Part shown: in pieces, positions 18,831 to 28,271 of the stretch
Layout of the letters: each line of letters opens with the position of its first letter
How positions within the stretch are numbered: position 1 is the first letter of the stretch
Origin: Pseudomonas sp. MH9.2
Lineage (GTDB): Bacteria > Pseudomonadota > Gammaproteobacteria > Pseudomonadales > Pseudomonadaceae
DNA length: 64,000 bases
Direction of reading: 5' to 3'
NCBI RefSeq assembly: GCF_034353875.1
Contig: NZ_CP133784.1
Span: 5,520,025 to 5,584,024 of the forward strand
Notes under the pieces: generated by a model
The model's database searches: none
Seen by the model: only the letters and a program-made list of their open reading frames with translations
Told to the model about the DNA's origin: nothing
Translations under genes and position numbers: made by a program

Positions 18831-20681
18831 ATGCTCGTTATTACGCCCATTGCCACGCCCACGTGTCGGTACCGCGCCATGACGCCCACCGGAGTACCCC
18901 TCAAGAGCCTGTTGCCAGACCCGGAGTCGTCACCGGCAACACTCGGACACGTGGTCAGTAATGATCAGATTGCGGCGATTTTCGATGATATTGCCGACCT
19001 GCTGGAAATCGAGGATGCCAATCCTTTTCGTATCCGGGCCTACCGCAATGCGGCGCGGACCCTAAGGGCTCTGGCGCTTGAGCTTGCGCGGGTGATCGGA
19101 CGGGGTGAAGAGCCGCCCAAGTTGCCAGGTATCGGGGTTGATCTTGCGGGCAAAATCAAAGAAATCGTAGCCACAGGCGACTGTGTGCTGCGCCAACGGT
19201 TACGTCTGACGTTACCGTCCGGGCTGGTTGAACTACTGTCTGTCGCCGGTCTGGGCCCTAAACGGGTGAAGCACCTCTATCACGATCTGGGCATCGAAAC
19301 CGTGCAGCAGCTGTGCCAGGCGGCCAAAGAGGGGCGCATTCGTCATCTGCATGGCTTCGGTGCAAAGATGGAGGCTCGACTGTTGGAGGCTGCGCAGAAG
19401 GGGATCGGCGTAGACCGGCGTCTGCCGTTGGCCTTTGTCGCCCCCATCGCGCAAACGCTGATCGATTATCTGCAGAAAATCCCCGGCGTGGTTTCAGCCA
19501 CAGTGGCCGGGAGCTTGCGGCGCATGCGCGATACCGTCGGCGATATCGATATTCTGGTTGCTGCCGAGCCCTCGGTTGAGGTCATGACCTCTTTTCTCAA
19601 ACATCCGGACATAGCGACCGTACTGGTTCACGGTCCTACTCGCGCCAGTGTGGTGCTGAGCACCCGGTTGCAAGTTGACCTGCGCGTGGTCAAACCGTCG
19701 GCCTACGGCTCAGCCCTGGTGTATTTCACCGGCAGCAAAGCGCATAACATCGAAATTCGTCAATGGGCGCAGAAACAAGGTCTGAAACTTAGCGAATATG
19801 GCGTGTTCAAGGAAAAAAAGCGCATAGCCGGCGCTACGGAGTTTTCCGTGTACCAGGCCTTGGGGCTGGAATGGATCGCGCCGGAATTACGCGAAGCCCG
19901 TGGCGAAGTTGCTGCGGCTCAAGCAGGTCGACTGCCCAAGCTGATTGAGTTGCGCGATCTGAAAGGGGACCTGCATGCCCACACGTCGGCGTCCGACGGC
20001 GGCAGTAGTCTCGAAGACATGGCGCTTGCCGCGCGTGCGGCCGGGTTGGAATATTTGGCAATCACCGATCACTCACAACACCTCAGGATCGCCCACGGTC
20101 TGGATGCCGACCGATTACTGAGGCAAATCGACCAGATCGATGCACTCAACGAACGTTTGTCGGGCATTACCTTGCTCAAGGGGGTTGAGGTGGACATTCT
20201 CGAGGAGGGCGATCTGGACCTCCCGGATGACATTTTGCGGCGTCTGGACCTGGTGGTCGGTGCCGTGCACAGCCATTTCGGCCTGACGCTACGCCAACAG
20301 ACTCGCCGCTTGCTGCGTGCGATGGAGCATCGTTATTTCACGATTCTCGCGCATCCTTTGTGCCGCTTGATCAACGAGCGAGAAGCACTGGTCATTGACC
20401 TGCCCGAGGTCATCAAGGCAGCAAAACAGCGTGGTTGCTGCCTGGAGCTGAACGCGCAGCCGCAACGCATGGACATGATCGACCTGCAGTGCCATTACGC
20501 CAAGGATCAAGGCGTGATGATTTGCATCAACTCGGATGCGCACCGGACCGCTGACTTCGCAAACTTGCAGTATGGCGTCGGTCAGGCACGACGCGCCTGG
20601 CTGGAGAAACACGATGTCCTCAATACACGTTCGCTGGTCGAACTGAGAGGGTATCTGACGTCATGTTCTGGCAAGGGATAA
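18831..20681 (+). CDS. polX: DNA polymerase/3'-5' exonuclease PolX
   Basis: Family X polymerase used in base-excision and gap repair, up to 616 aa. N-terminal helix-hairpin-helix region (IFDDIADLLEIEDANPFRIRAYRNAARTL, LPGIGVDLAGKI, VAGLGPKRVKHLY), palm with DTVGDIDILVAA (catalytic Asp pair), then a C-terminal PHP phosphoesterase domain with GDLHAHTSASDGG, ITDHSQ and INSDAHRT. Relatives are about 570 aa; a GTG at 18951 would give 576 aa. The ATG at 18831 has AGGATAGGCA in front and is kept here, but the first 40 residues look unlike the family. Confidence 0.88.
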   Translation: MLVITPIATPTCRYRAMTPTGVPLKSLLPDPESSPATLGHVVSNDQIAAIFDDIADLLEIEDANPFRIRAYRNAARTLRALALELARVIGRGEEPPKLPGIGVDLAGKIKEIVATGDCVLRQRLRLTLPSGLVELLSVAGLGPKRVKHLYHDLGIETVQQLCQAAKEGRIRHLHGFGAKMEARLLEAAQKGIGVDRRLPLAFVAPIAQTLIDYLQKIPGVVSATVAGSLRRMRDTVGDIDILVAAEPSVEVMTSFLKHPDIATVLVHGPTRASVVLSTRLQVDLRVVKPSAYGSALVYFTGSKAHNIEIRQWAQKQGLKLSEYGVFKEKKRIAGATEFSVYQALGLEWIAPELREARGEVAAAQAGRLPKLIELRDLKGDLHAHTSASDGGSSLEDMALAARAAGLEYLAITDHSQHLRIAHGLDADRLLRQIDQIDALNERLSGITLLKGVEVDILEEGDLDLPDDILRRLDLVVGAVHSHFGLTLRQQTRRLLRAMEHRYFTILAHPLCRLINEREALVIDLPEVIKAAKQRGCCLELNAQPQRMDMIDLQCHYAKDQGVMICINSDAHRTADFANLQYGVGQARRAWLEKHDVLNTRSLVELRGYLTSCSGKG

Positions 20682-20766
20682 GCCTGTTTGCGGGCGACTC
20701 GGTGCGATTTTAAACAGTGGTTTATTGGTTTACGCCTCGGCATGCAGCCGAATCAAGGGGGCTGAG

Positions 20767-21021
20767 ATGAGGGCGCGCGTGGATCAGGTCTCGACGGTTG
20801 ATTACGTTCACCCGGACGGCGTGACGGCAAAGATTCATTTTATATGGGGTGCAACAGATGACCTGGTCCCGAAGGGGCTGCGTATCACCGTGAAATTCGC
20901 CGATAGAAAAATCCATATCCTCCGGGAAAAGGCTGTTTACCGGAGCTTCGACGAAGCCAAAAAGCAGGGGATAAAACTGGCTGCCGGCGTTATTGACCTG
21001 CTCGGCGAGCCGCTAGGTTGA
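20767..21021 (+). CDS. Hypothetical 84-aa protein
   Basis: Small soluble protein, no recognised domain, with mixed beta/alpha character (VHPDGVTAKIHFIWGATDD, GLRITVKFADRKIHILREKAVYRSF). The frame opens at 20725, but AAGGGGG sits just before the ATG at 20767. It lies between polX and a flavin reductase on the same strand, 70 bp before the latter. Nothing suggests a specific function. Confidence 0.55.
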   Translation: MRARVDQVSTVDYVHPDGVTAKIHFIWGATDDLVPKGLRITVKFADRKIHILREKAVYRSFDEAKKQGIKLAAGVIDLLGEPLG

Positions 21022-21090
21022 ATACAGCCCCGGAGAGGATGGCAAGCAGACTTTCGCCGTCTCTATGAAAGACATCACGAGCCAGGAACC

Positions 21091-21630
21091 ATGACTACGA
21101 TGAAAGTGCTTTCTCTGTCCAAGGTATACCAGCTGCTTGAACCGGGCCCGGTGGTCTTGCTGACGACCGCGAGCGGTGGGTGTAGCAACGTCATGACTTT
21201 GTCATGGCACATGATGGTCGAGTTCGCGCCGCCATTGGTGGCCTGCATCGTGAGCAGCGCCGATTACAGTTTCACGGCATTGCGCGCGACCAAGGAGTGC
21301 GTCATCGCCATCCCGGCGCTGGAGCTGGCACCCAAGGTGGTTGAGGTCGGCAATTGCTCTGGGCGTAATGTCGACAAGTTTACGAAGTTCGGACTCACGC
21401 CGATACCCGCGCATGAGGTTGCGGCGCCTCTGGTTGCAGAGTGCTTCGCCAATCTCGAATGCAAGGTGGTGGATACGAGGCTGGTGAACAAATTCAATCT
21501 ATTTGTGCTCGAGGTGGTAAAGGCGTGGATCGATCCAGAGCAGAAGGCCCCCAAGACGATCCATCATCAGGGCTACGGTCGGTTCGTGGTCGACGGAGAG
21601 ACGATCACATTGGACTCGAAAATGCCCTGA
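21091..21630 (+). CDS. Flavin reductase family protein
   Basis: 179-aa FMN-binding split-barrel protein. The flavin-binding region is LTTASGGCSNVMTLSWHMMVEFAPPLVACIV, followed by SSADYSFTALRATKECVIAIP and a conserved GNCSGRNVDKFTKFGL. Such proteins reduce free flavin with NAD(P)H or act as small flavoprotein oxidoreductases; the partner is not identifiable here. Convergent with ftsH, 51 bp from its end. Confidence 0.85.
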   Translation: MTTMKVLSLSKVYQLLEPGPVVLLTTASGGCSNVMTLSWHMMVEFAPPLVACIVSSADYSFTALRATKECVIAIPALELAPKVVEVGNCSGRNVDKFTKFGLTPIPAHEVAAPLVAECFANLECKVVDTRLVNKFNLFVLEVVKAWIDPEQKAPKTIHHQGYGRFVVDGETITLDSKMP

Positions 21631-21681
21631 CAATGACTAAACACCTGACAGATCCGGGATATGGATCGGCAGCCGATGAGT

Positions 21682-23523
21682 CTATTTGCGAGCAACCATC
21701 AACCGTGGCCCGGCCCCCGCGGGGTTGAGGGACATTAGCGCCGGAAACTCTTCAGGCGTCAGTGTTTCTTTTTCCATCAGGAGTTTGGCGCCAGTATCCA
21801 AGTCAGCCCGTCGACTCTCAAGCAACTCCTTGGCGCGACTGTAGGCTTCATCGAGTAAGGCCCTGATGCCGAGGTCTATTTCCCGTGCAGTTTGCTCTGA
21901 GTAGTCCTTCTGGCCCAATCCCGGTATATGGTCGCTCAGGTACGTGGGATTTTGCCGCTCCAGTACCGACTGACCAAGCTCTGCGCTCATGCCGAAGCGG
22001 GTAATCAGTTGTCGGGCTATATCAGTGGCCCGGGTCAGGTCGTCAGCGGCGCCTGTCGAGATCTGACCATAGGCGATGAACTCGGCAGCACGACCGGCCA
22101 TCAACACTGCGATACGATCCTTGAGCATCTGGCAACTGATGAGGAAGTGATCCTCTGTCGGGCGTTGCAGGGTATAGCCCAGCGAGCCGATGGAGCGGGG
22201 GATAATCGAGACTTTATGCACTGGGTCCATTCCCGGCAAGGTTCCGGCAGCCAAGGCATGGCCCATTTCGTGGTAGGCGACTACCAGGCGTTCCGCGGGC
22301 TGCAGCAAGCTGCTCTTGCGCTCCACGCCGGCGACGATACGCTCCACCGCCGCCGTAAAGTCATCCAGACTGACCGCCTGGGCCCCGCGACGGGTTGCGA
22401 CAATCGCGGCTTCGTTGATCAGGTTTGCCAAGTCTGCGCCGGTGAAACCGGTGGTGATCTCGGCAATGCGTTCACAGTCGGCGCTGGGCTCGGCGGTGAT
22501 GTTTTTGATGTGCACTTTGAGAATAGCGACTCGCCCCTTGCGATCCGGGCGGTCGATGAGAACTTGACGATCAAAGCGGCCGGCCCGCAGCAGTGCCGGG
22601 TCGAGAATTTCCGGGCGATTGGTGGCCGCCAGCAGTACCACGCCTTCGCGAGGATCGAAGCCGTCCAGTTCTGCCAATAGCTGGTTTAGCGTCTGTTCTT
22701 TTTCGTCGTTGCCCCCAAACGCGCCAACGCCCCGCATCTTTCCCAGCGCGTCCAGCTCGTCGATGAATATGATGCACGGCGCAGCCTGTCGAGCTTGCTC
22801 GAACAGGTCGCGCACCCTGGCTGCGCCGACGCCGACGAACATCTCGACGAATTCGGAGCCCGAGATGGAAAAAAATGGCACCCCGGCTTCTCCTGCGACG
22901 GCCTTGGCGACCAGGGTCTTGCCGGTACCTGGAGGGCCGACCAGCAAAATGCCCTTCGGTATGTGGGCGCCCAAGCGGGCGTACTTGGCTTTATCCTTCA
23001 AAAAGGACACCACCTCCACAAGCTCTGCCTTGGCTTCGTCGATGCCCGCCACATCAGCGAAGGTGATCCCTGTATCGCGCTCGACGAATATTTTCGCCCT
23101 GGATTTACCGACGTTCATCATGCCACCGATGCCTTGTTTATCGGCGAGGCCGCGAAACAGAAAGTGCCAGACCACCATGATCATGACGAAGGGCAGAAGC
23201 CAGCCCAACAGCGCATTCAGAAGTGTATTTTCGTTGACACCGGAGAAGCTGACATTGGATTGAGCAAGCTCTGTGGCCAAGGTGGAGTCAACCCGGACCG
23301 TCGAGAACTGGTTGTGCCCATTGATCGGTTCTTGCAGTTTTCCGCTGATATGATCCTTCTCGACGCTCAGCTCGCTAACTTTGTGTTCATTGAGCAACTG
23401 AAGGAATTGGCTGTAAGGAATCGACTCCACTGCCGCCCGTCCGGCAAACAAGAACTGGACCAGTGTCAGCGCAACAAAGGCAATAAAAAAATATGAAATA
23501 TTCAACTGATGGTTCTTCTTCAT
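21682..23523 (-). CDS. ftsH: ATP-dependent zinc metalloprotease FtsH, accessory copy
   Basis: 613-aa membrane AAA protease. Two N-terminal membrane helices (about residues 8-28 and 108-128) flank a periplasmic domain; the AAA module shows [15 protein letters not shown] and the second region of homology [21 protein letters not shown]; the zinc site is [11 protein letters not shown] with a downstream conserved glutamate/aspartate region. The length is a little under the 630-650 aa of the housekeeping protein. Its setting in a stress island, away from rlmE and folP, marks it as an additional copy. A perfect Anr-type box at 23650-23663 with a TAAAGT hexamer 31 bp away points to low-oxygen control. 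Confidence 0.93.
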   Translation of the reverse strand: MKKNHQLNISYFFIAFVALTLVQFLFAGRAAVESIPYSQFLQLLNEHKVSELSVEKDHISGKLQEPINGHNQFSTVRVDSTLATELAQSNVSFSGVNENTLLNALLGWLLPFVMIMVVWHFLFRGLADKQGIGGMMNVGKSRAKIFVERDTGITFADVAGIDEAKAELVEVVSFLKDKAKYARLGAHIPKGILLVGPPGTGKTLVAKAVAGEAGVPFFSISGSEFVEMFVGVGAARVRDLFEQARQAAPCIIFIDELDALGKMRGVGAFGGNDEKEQTLNQLLAELDGFDPREGVVLLAATNRPEILDPALLRAGRFDRQVLIDRPDRKGRVAILKVHIKNITAEPSADCERIAEITTGFTGADLANLINEAAIVATRRGAQAVSLDDFTAAVERIVAGVERKSSLLQPAERLVVAYHEMGHALAAGTLPGMDPVHKVSIIPRSIGSLGYTLQRPTEDHFLISCQMLKDRIAVLMAGRAAEFIAYGQISTGAADDLTRATDIARQLITRFGMSAELGQSVLERQNPTYLSDHIPGLGQKDYSEQTAREIDLGIRALLDEAYSRAKELLESRRADLDTGAKLLMEKETLTPEEFPALMSLNPAGAGPRLMVARK

Positions 23524-23649
23524 GGCCTTCGCTCAAGGGTGAACAACGAATGTGGACATCAGCCCGTTACAACGCAACATAAGGTCATTCAGCCGCTTTT
23601 GGGCGAACGTGGATACCGTTCAACTTTAGACCCGCAGCCACCGATCAGC

Positions 23650-23663
23650 TTGATGTAAATCAA
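23650..23663 (-). promoter_or_regulatory. Anr/FNR-type box, perfect, for ftsH
   Basis: TTGATGTAAATCAA is a perfect site with the same central bases as the one at 9364. On the minus strand TAAAGT (23628-23623) is centred 31 bp from the box centre, matching class II activation of ftsH. Confidence 0.8.
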
Positions 23664-23753
23664 CGTGGCCCTTTGTCTTGAGTTTGTTCAATTCGAGTAA
23701 GCCGTGCCGGGGCATGACACAGGTCGAGGGCGGTGGACAGATCGTCGTACCGA

Positions 23754-23767
23754 TTGATATATATCAA
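23754..23767 (+). promoter_or_regulatory. Anr/FNR-type box, perfect, for the export operon
   Basis: TTGATATATATCAA is a perfect site, 107 bp before the ATPase gene start. CATAAT at 23793-23798 is a good -10 candidate but is centred 35 bp from the box, a few bases further than usual. The 351-bp gap between ftsH and this operon holds nothing else I can support. Confidence 0.78.
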
Positions 23768-23874
23768 CGCGATCAGCCGCGAAGAGGAAGAACATAATTT
23801 TTTGAGTGCTTTGCCCCATCGTTATGGAGTGTTCGGATCTGTTTTTTGGCGTTTATGAGTGCTCAGGAAGGTCT

Positions 23875-24594
23875 ATGAACGCTGATCATTTAGAAAAATC
23901 CGAGAGTCAGGCCATCGTCTCGACAGGTCTGAGCAAGTGGTTTGGCGAAGGCGATGTGCGAATGACGGCCGTGGACAACGTTGAATTTGTCGCGCATTTT
24001 GGCGAAATGGTGTTCATCGTCGGTCCCTCTGGCAGTGGAAAGACCACCTTCTTGAGCATGATTTCTGGCATTTTGCGTCCCAACACCGGGACGGTGACGG
24101 TCAACGGCGCAGACATCTGGGCGTTGAGCAGCGATCAATTGGCTGACTTTCGCCTGAACACCATTGGCTTCGTATTCCAGGACTATCACCTGTTTCCGCG
24201 ACTGACGGCTGCCGAAAATGTCGCGATCCCGCTGATCCTCAAACATCACGATTGGGATGACTCCATCGCTCAGGCTACGAAAAGCCTGGAAGTGGTCGGC
24301 CTCAAGGGTCGGGGGGATGTGCTACCGGTAAAACTTTCAGGAGGAGAGCAGCAGCGGGTCGCCATTGCTCGTGCCATTGTCAGCAGCCCGCAGATACTTA
24401 TTCTTGATGAGCCGACAGCCTCGCTCGACGGTGACACCGGCAGGATGATCATCGCCTTTGTGAAGGAGAAGGTCCTCAACAAAAGCCGTTGCATCCTGAT
24501 CGTCACCCATGACGCGCGGATCAACGAGTATGCGGACCGCATCATCCATATGGAGGATGGTCGCATTAAGGATGTCGATGGGGGTACTGAATGA
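23875..24594 (+). CDS. ABC transporter ATP-binding protein (DevA/MacB-like)
   Basis: 239-aa ATPase of the LolD/MacB/DevA type. Walker A GPSGSGKTTF, Q-loop FVFQDYHLFPRL, signature LSGGEQQRVAIARA, Walker B ILILDEPTASLD and the H-loop VTHDAR. The frame is open from 23806, but the ATG at 23875 follows AGGAAGG and gives the normal N-terminus. First of four genes linked by 4-bp or 1-bp overlaps: ATPase, membrane-fusion protein, outer-membrane factor, permease. Together they form a tripartite exporter; the substrate is unknown. Confidence 0.9.
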   Translation: MNADHLEKSESQAIVSTGLSKWFGEGDVRMTAVDNVEFVAHFGEMVFIVGPSGSGKTTFLSMISGILRPNTGTVTVNGADIWALSSDQLADFRLNTIGFVFQDYHLFPRLTAAENVAIPLILKHHDWDDSIAQATKSLEVVGLKGRGDVLPVKLSGGEQQRVAIARAIVSSPQILILDEPTASLDGDTGRMIIAFVKEKVLNKSRCILIVTHDARINEYADRIIHMEDGRIKDVDGGTE

Positions 24595-25478
24595 GGAACA
24601 AGATTCTGTTCGCACTTGCTGTGCTGGGTGTGTTGGCCGGGCTTACAGCCGCTTACATTCTTGGCAGAGAGGCAAAAGCGTTACCCCCCGTGTTCAAGCC
24701 AGCCAGCAGCCCCTATGAGACTGCCATTTTTGCCAATGGCATCATTGAAGGCGAGCAGTCGGGTGGTTCGAACATTGTGATTTACCCGCAAGTGTCTGGG
24801 CCTGTCACCCAGGTATTTGTGCATGAAGGTCAGGTCGTGTCGACCAGGATGCCATTGCTGAGCATCGACGACTCAGTGCCCAGAGCCAACCTTGAGTTGG
24901 CTGAGTCCAATTTGAAAACGGCCCGTGACCAATACCAAAAGCGTCTTGCCTCTTACACGATTGATCCCAAGTCGATCAGTAAGGACACGCTGGATACGGC
25001 AAAAGACCTTGAGGGACAAGCAAGTGCAGCCCTGAAAGCCTCCAGTGCATTACTCCAGCAATATACAGTCAGGGCGCCAGTGGAGGGTGTGATATTGGCC
25101 GTCAATACCACTGTTGGCAGCTATGTATCGTCTCAGGGTGCATACGACACGTACATCCAGGGGTTCAGTCCGCTGGTGGTCATGAGCGCTTCTGTGGCTA
25201 CCCTGGCTGTGCGCTGTTATGTGGACGAGATACTGATTTCGCGTTTACCTGCTCCGGACCATATTCGTGCGCAAATGTCTATTCGCGGCACGGACATAAA
25301 AGTCCCCCTGGAATTCGTTCGCGTTCAGCCTTATGTGTCGCCGAAAATCGAGCTGTCTAATCAACGTCAGGAGAAAGTTGATCTCCGGGTGTTACCAGTC
25401 ATTTTCAGGTTCCAGAAAAAAGACTTTCCGGGGCTGTATCCGGGGCAACTGGTAGATGTCTTCATAGGGCAGAAATAA
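24591..25478 (+). CDS. HlyD-family periplasmic adaptor (membrane fusion protein)
   Basis: 295 aa. One N-terminal membrane helix (residues 5-22), then a biotinyl/lipoyl-like half motif VSGPVTQVFVHEGQVVSTRMPLLSIDD, a short alpha-hairpin (residues 105-150) and the returning YTVRAPVEGVILAVNTTVGSYVS, followed by a beta-barrel domain. It bridges the inner-membrane ABC permease and the outer-membrane factor of the same operon. The alpha-hairpin is shorter than in HlyD, nearer to the DevB type. ATGA overlap with the ATPase gene shows coupling. Confidence 0.88.
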   Translation: MRNKILFALAVLGVLAGLTAAYILGREAKALPPVFKPASSPYETAIFANGIIEGEQSGGSNIVIYPQVSGPVTQVFVHEGQVVSTRMPLLSIDDSVPRANLELAESNLKTARDQYQKRLASYTIDPKSISKDTLDTAKDLEGQASAALKASSALLQQYTVRAPVEGVILAVNTTVGSYVSSQGAYDTYIQGFSPLVVMSASVATLAVRCYVDEILISRLPAPDHIRAQMSIRGTDIKVPLEFVRVQPYVSPKIELSNQRQEKVDLRVLPVIFRFQKKDFPGLYPGQLVDVFIGQK

Positions 25479-26983
25479 TGCGCAAGCCCTGCAGTTCATT
25501 GCCTCGCAAACCTCTGGGTTTACTCAAGGGCATTGCATGGCCGATCATCAGTATTGTGTTCATGAATGCCTGTACGGTCGGTCCTGATTTCTCACGCCCG
25601 GAACCGCCTGCGCTGAGCCGCTACACGCAGGATCCGATGACCCGCACCGTCACGGCAGAAGGGCAGGCGCAACACTTTCTGTCGGGCTCCGAAGTGCCCC
25701 ACGATTGGTGGCGACTGTTCAAATCCGAGCCGTTGAATGCGACTGTCCGTCAGTCGATCTCCCACAACCTTACCCTTCAGGCGGCGGAAGCAAGCTTGCG
25801 TCAAAGCCAGGACAATCTCCGCGCCGGGTATGGTGTGTTCTACCCGCATGTTGACGCCCGTTTTGGTGCTTCTCGTGAATTAAGCGCCCCGATACAACAG
25901 GGTTCGACGGTGCCCGGTTCGATTTTTAACGTGGTGACCCTGAGTGGAACCATCAGTTATGCGCTCGATGTCTTTGGTGGCGAGCGGCGAACAGTCGAGG
26001 GCTTGCAAGCCCAGGTCGACCGTCAGTTGTACCTGAACAAGGCGGCGTACCTGACCTTGACCGCGAATGTCGTCAACACCTCCATTGCTCGCGCCGCTTA
26101 TGCCGCACAAGTGCGTGCGACCGAGCAGCTTATTGCGCTTGAAAACGAACAACTTCAGACCACCGATGTCCAGGTTCGCGCCGGTACAGCGCCTTACTCG
26201 TCCGTGCTGAGCCTGCGCAGCCTGATCGCCACGAATGAAGCGGCGCTACCGGCGCTAAAACAGAAAATCAGTCAAACCGAACATTTACTGGCGACGCTTG
26301 AAGGCGTGGTGCCGACTGACGTCATATTGCCCGACATTGATTTGGCGGGACTTGCATTGCCCCAGGATTTGCCTGTCAGTTTGCCGTCCGCGCTGGTCCG
26401 TCAACGCCCGGACATCCTGTCCTCCGAAGCACAATTGCACGTGGCTAGCGCCAACATCGGGGTTGCAACGGCCGCCCTTTTTCCCAGCTTCAGCTTGAGC
26501 GGAACCTACGGGACCGGCAGCTCCAGCCTGGGCTCACTGATTGGCGGGGGAAACAGATTCTGGAGCATAGGGCCTGCGGTTGATGCGCCTTTGTTTCAAG
26601 GCGGCAGCTTATGGTATGGCCGCCAAGCGGCGATAGAGGCGTATCAGCAAGCCGCCGCAACCTATCGACAAATCGTCTTGGAGTCGTTTGCACAGGTCGC
26701 CGACGCACTGCGGGCGCTGGAGTTCGATGCGCAAGCCCTGCAAAAACAAGGGGAGGCGCAGGCGACGGCCGAAGAGGCGCTTCAGGTGTTGCAAGTCAGC
26801 TATCGGTCGGGGCTGGTGACCTACCTGGACTTGCTGGTGGCGGACATACAGCTTCATGAAGTAAATATTGCTTATCTTCAAGCACTCGCCCAACGCCATC
26901 AGGACACGGTTGCGCTGTTCGTCGCGCTGGGGGGCGGCTGGTGGAATACGCCGGGTTCTGTCAGCCATGAGCACGCGCCATGA
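25478..26983 (+). CDS. Outer-membrane efflux lipoprotein (OprM/NodT family)
   Basis: 501-aa TolC-like outer-membrane factor. The N-terminus is a lipoprotein signal with the lipobox FMNAC near residue 32, followed by the NodT-type TVGPDFSRPEPP. Two OEP repeats follow, with the typical LVRQRPDILSSEAQLHVASANIGVATAALFPSFSLSGTYG and LLVADIQLHEVNIAYLQALAQ. Start overlaps the adaptor stop (TAATG). Having a dedicated outer-membrane factor between adaptor and permease is unusual for DevBCA-like operons, where TolC is usually separate. Confidence 0.9.
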   Translation: MRKPCSSLPRKPLGLLKGIAWPIISIVFMNACTVGPDFSRPEPPALSRYTQDPMTRTVTAEGQAQHFLSGSEVPHDWWRLFKSEPLNATVRQSISHNLTLQAAEASLRQSQDNLRAGYGVFYPHVDARFGASRELSAPIQQGSTVPGSIFNVVTLSGTISYALDVFGGERRTVEGLQAQVDRQLYLNKAAYLTLTANVVNTSIARAAYAAQVRATEQLIALENEQLQTTDVQVRAGTAPYSSVLSLRSLIATNEAALPALKQKISQTEHLLATLEGVVPTDVILPDIDLAGLALPQDLPVSLPSALVRQRPDILSSEAQLHVASANIGVATAALFPSFSLSGTYGTGSSSLGSLIGGGNRFWSIGPAVDAPLFQGGSLWYGRQAAIEAYQQAAATYRQIVLESFAQVADALRALEFDAQALQKQGEAQATAEEALQVLQVSYRSGLVTYLDLLVADIQLHEVNIAYLQALAQRHQDTVALFVALGGGWWNTPGSVSHEHAP

Positions 26984-28122
26984 AGTACGCCGGCATCTTG
27001 CGAATCGGTTTCAAGCTGTTGGTGAATGACAAGGCCAAGTTTTCTGCCTTGCTGATAGGGATCACCTTTTCTGTATTTCTAATGATGCAAATGACCGCCA
27101 TGTTCGCGGGCATCCTGAACCGCGCTTACTCGACCGTGACCAACATTGGGGCGACGATGTGGGTCATGGACCCGGCGGTCAATACCCCGACCAGTACCAT
27201 CCCGCTCCCTGACTATTTGCTCGACGCCGTACGCAGCATGGATGAGGTCAGTTACGCGGTCCCCATCTTTATTGGTGGCGCGCAGGTCAGGCTGGACAGC
27301 GGAACCTATCAATCTGTCAGCGTTATCGGTCTGGACGACTCCAGTCTATTCGGCCGTCCTGAACTTGAAGAGGGACACATCGAAGACATCTATGCTGACA
27401 ACGCCTTCATCATGGTGCATGACGCTGAGTTTTCCAAACTGGAGAATCCGAAGGTGGGTACCTCATTCGAACTTAATGACCATCGTGGCACGATCGTCGC
27501 TATCGCCAAGGTTGCTGCCAGTGGGCTGACGGGCGTACCGACGCTCTACACAACCTATCGACGTGCCATCGAATACATCCCGACCACGCGGTTCACCGTT
27601 TCTTACATATTGCTTCAACCAAAGAACACAGAGGACGTGGCGAGTATTCAAAAGCAAGTGGATCAATTGGGTTATGTCGCGCTGACCAAGGACGAGTTCA
27701 ACCAGCACATTACCCATTTTTACATCTACCAGACGGGGGTGGGCGTCAACATCTTGATGATGACCATTATCAGTTTTCTCGTCGGACTGTCGATCTCCGG
27801 GCAGACCTTCTACACCTTTATCCTGGAAAATCTGGACAAATTTGCTGCCTTGAAAGCTATCGGTGCGAAGGGGCGCGAGCTGATTTATATGATCCTGTTT
27901 ATGGCGACGTTTACGGCGATGACCGGTTATGGACTGGGCATTGGCCTGGTCACGTTAATGATTTCTATCGCACGATCCAATGTGCCGAACTATGCGGCCA
28001 TCATCACCTTCTGGAACCTGGGGCTTGCGTTCGGCATGGTGCTATTGATCGCCGGAGTTTCCAGTTATGTGGGGATACGCAAGGTCCTCAGAATCGAGCC
28101 TTTCGATATTTTCAGGGGATAA
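26980..28122 (+). CDS. ABC transporter permease, FtsX/DevC type
   Basis: 380-aa inner-membrane permease with the MacB/FtsX topology: one membrane helix near residue 20-40, a large periplasmic domain (about 45-250), and three helices near the C-terminus (INLMMTIISFLVGLSISGQTFY-like, MILFMATFTAMTGYGLGIGL, NLGLAFGMVLLIAGVSSYVGI) ending RKVLRIEPFDIFRG, which is characteristic for DevC-like permeases. Last gene of the four-gene exporter operon, with ATGA overlap. Confidence 0.88.
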   Translation: MKYAGILRIGFKLLVNDKAKFSALLIGITFSVFLMMQMTAMFAGILNRAYSTVTNIGATMWVMDPAVNTPTSTIPLPDYLLDAVRSMDEVSYAVPIFIGGAQVRLDSGTYQSVSVIGLDDSSLFGRPELEEGHIEDIYADNAFIMVHDAEFSKLENPKVGTSFELNDHRGTIVAIAKVAASGLTGVPTLYTTYRRAIEYIPTTRFTVSYILLQPKNTEDVASIQKQVDQLGYVALTKDEFNQHITHFYIYQTGVGVNILMMTIISFLVGLSISGQTFYTFILENLDKFAALKAIGAKGRELIYMILFMATFTAMTGYGLGIGLVTLMISIARSNVPNYAAIITFWNLGLAFGMVLLIAGVSSYVGIRKVLRIEPFDIFRG

Positions 28123-28185
28123 CAGCCTTGAAAAAAGTGCGGAAAAGATTGAAGTGGAGGAGGGTGCAGCCTGTCCGCGTCAGGT

Positions 28186-28199
28186 TTGACAAATATCAA
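28186..28199 (+). promoter_or_regulatory. Anr/FNR-type box, one mismatch
   Basis: TTGACAAATATCAA has one mismatch (T to C) to TTGAT-N4-ATCAA and lies 73 bp before the BCAM0308-family gene. No convincing -10 was found. Confidence 0.6.
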
Positions 28200-28271
28200 G
28201 ATGCCCAAGGGTAGAACGGAGGCACATTGAAGCTCGTATGCAGCAATAGCTCACTCTCGGGGGGCAAGACG

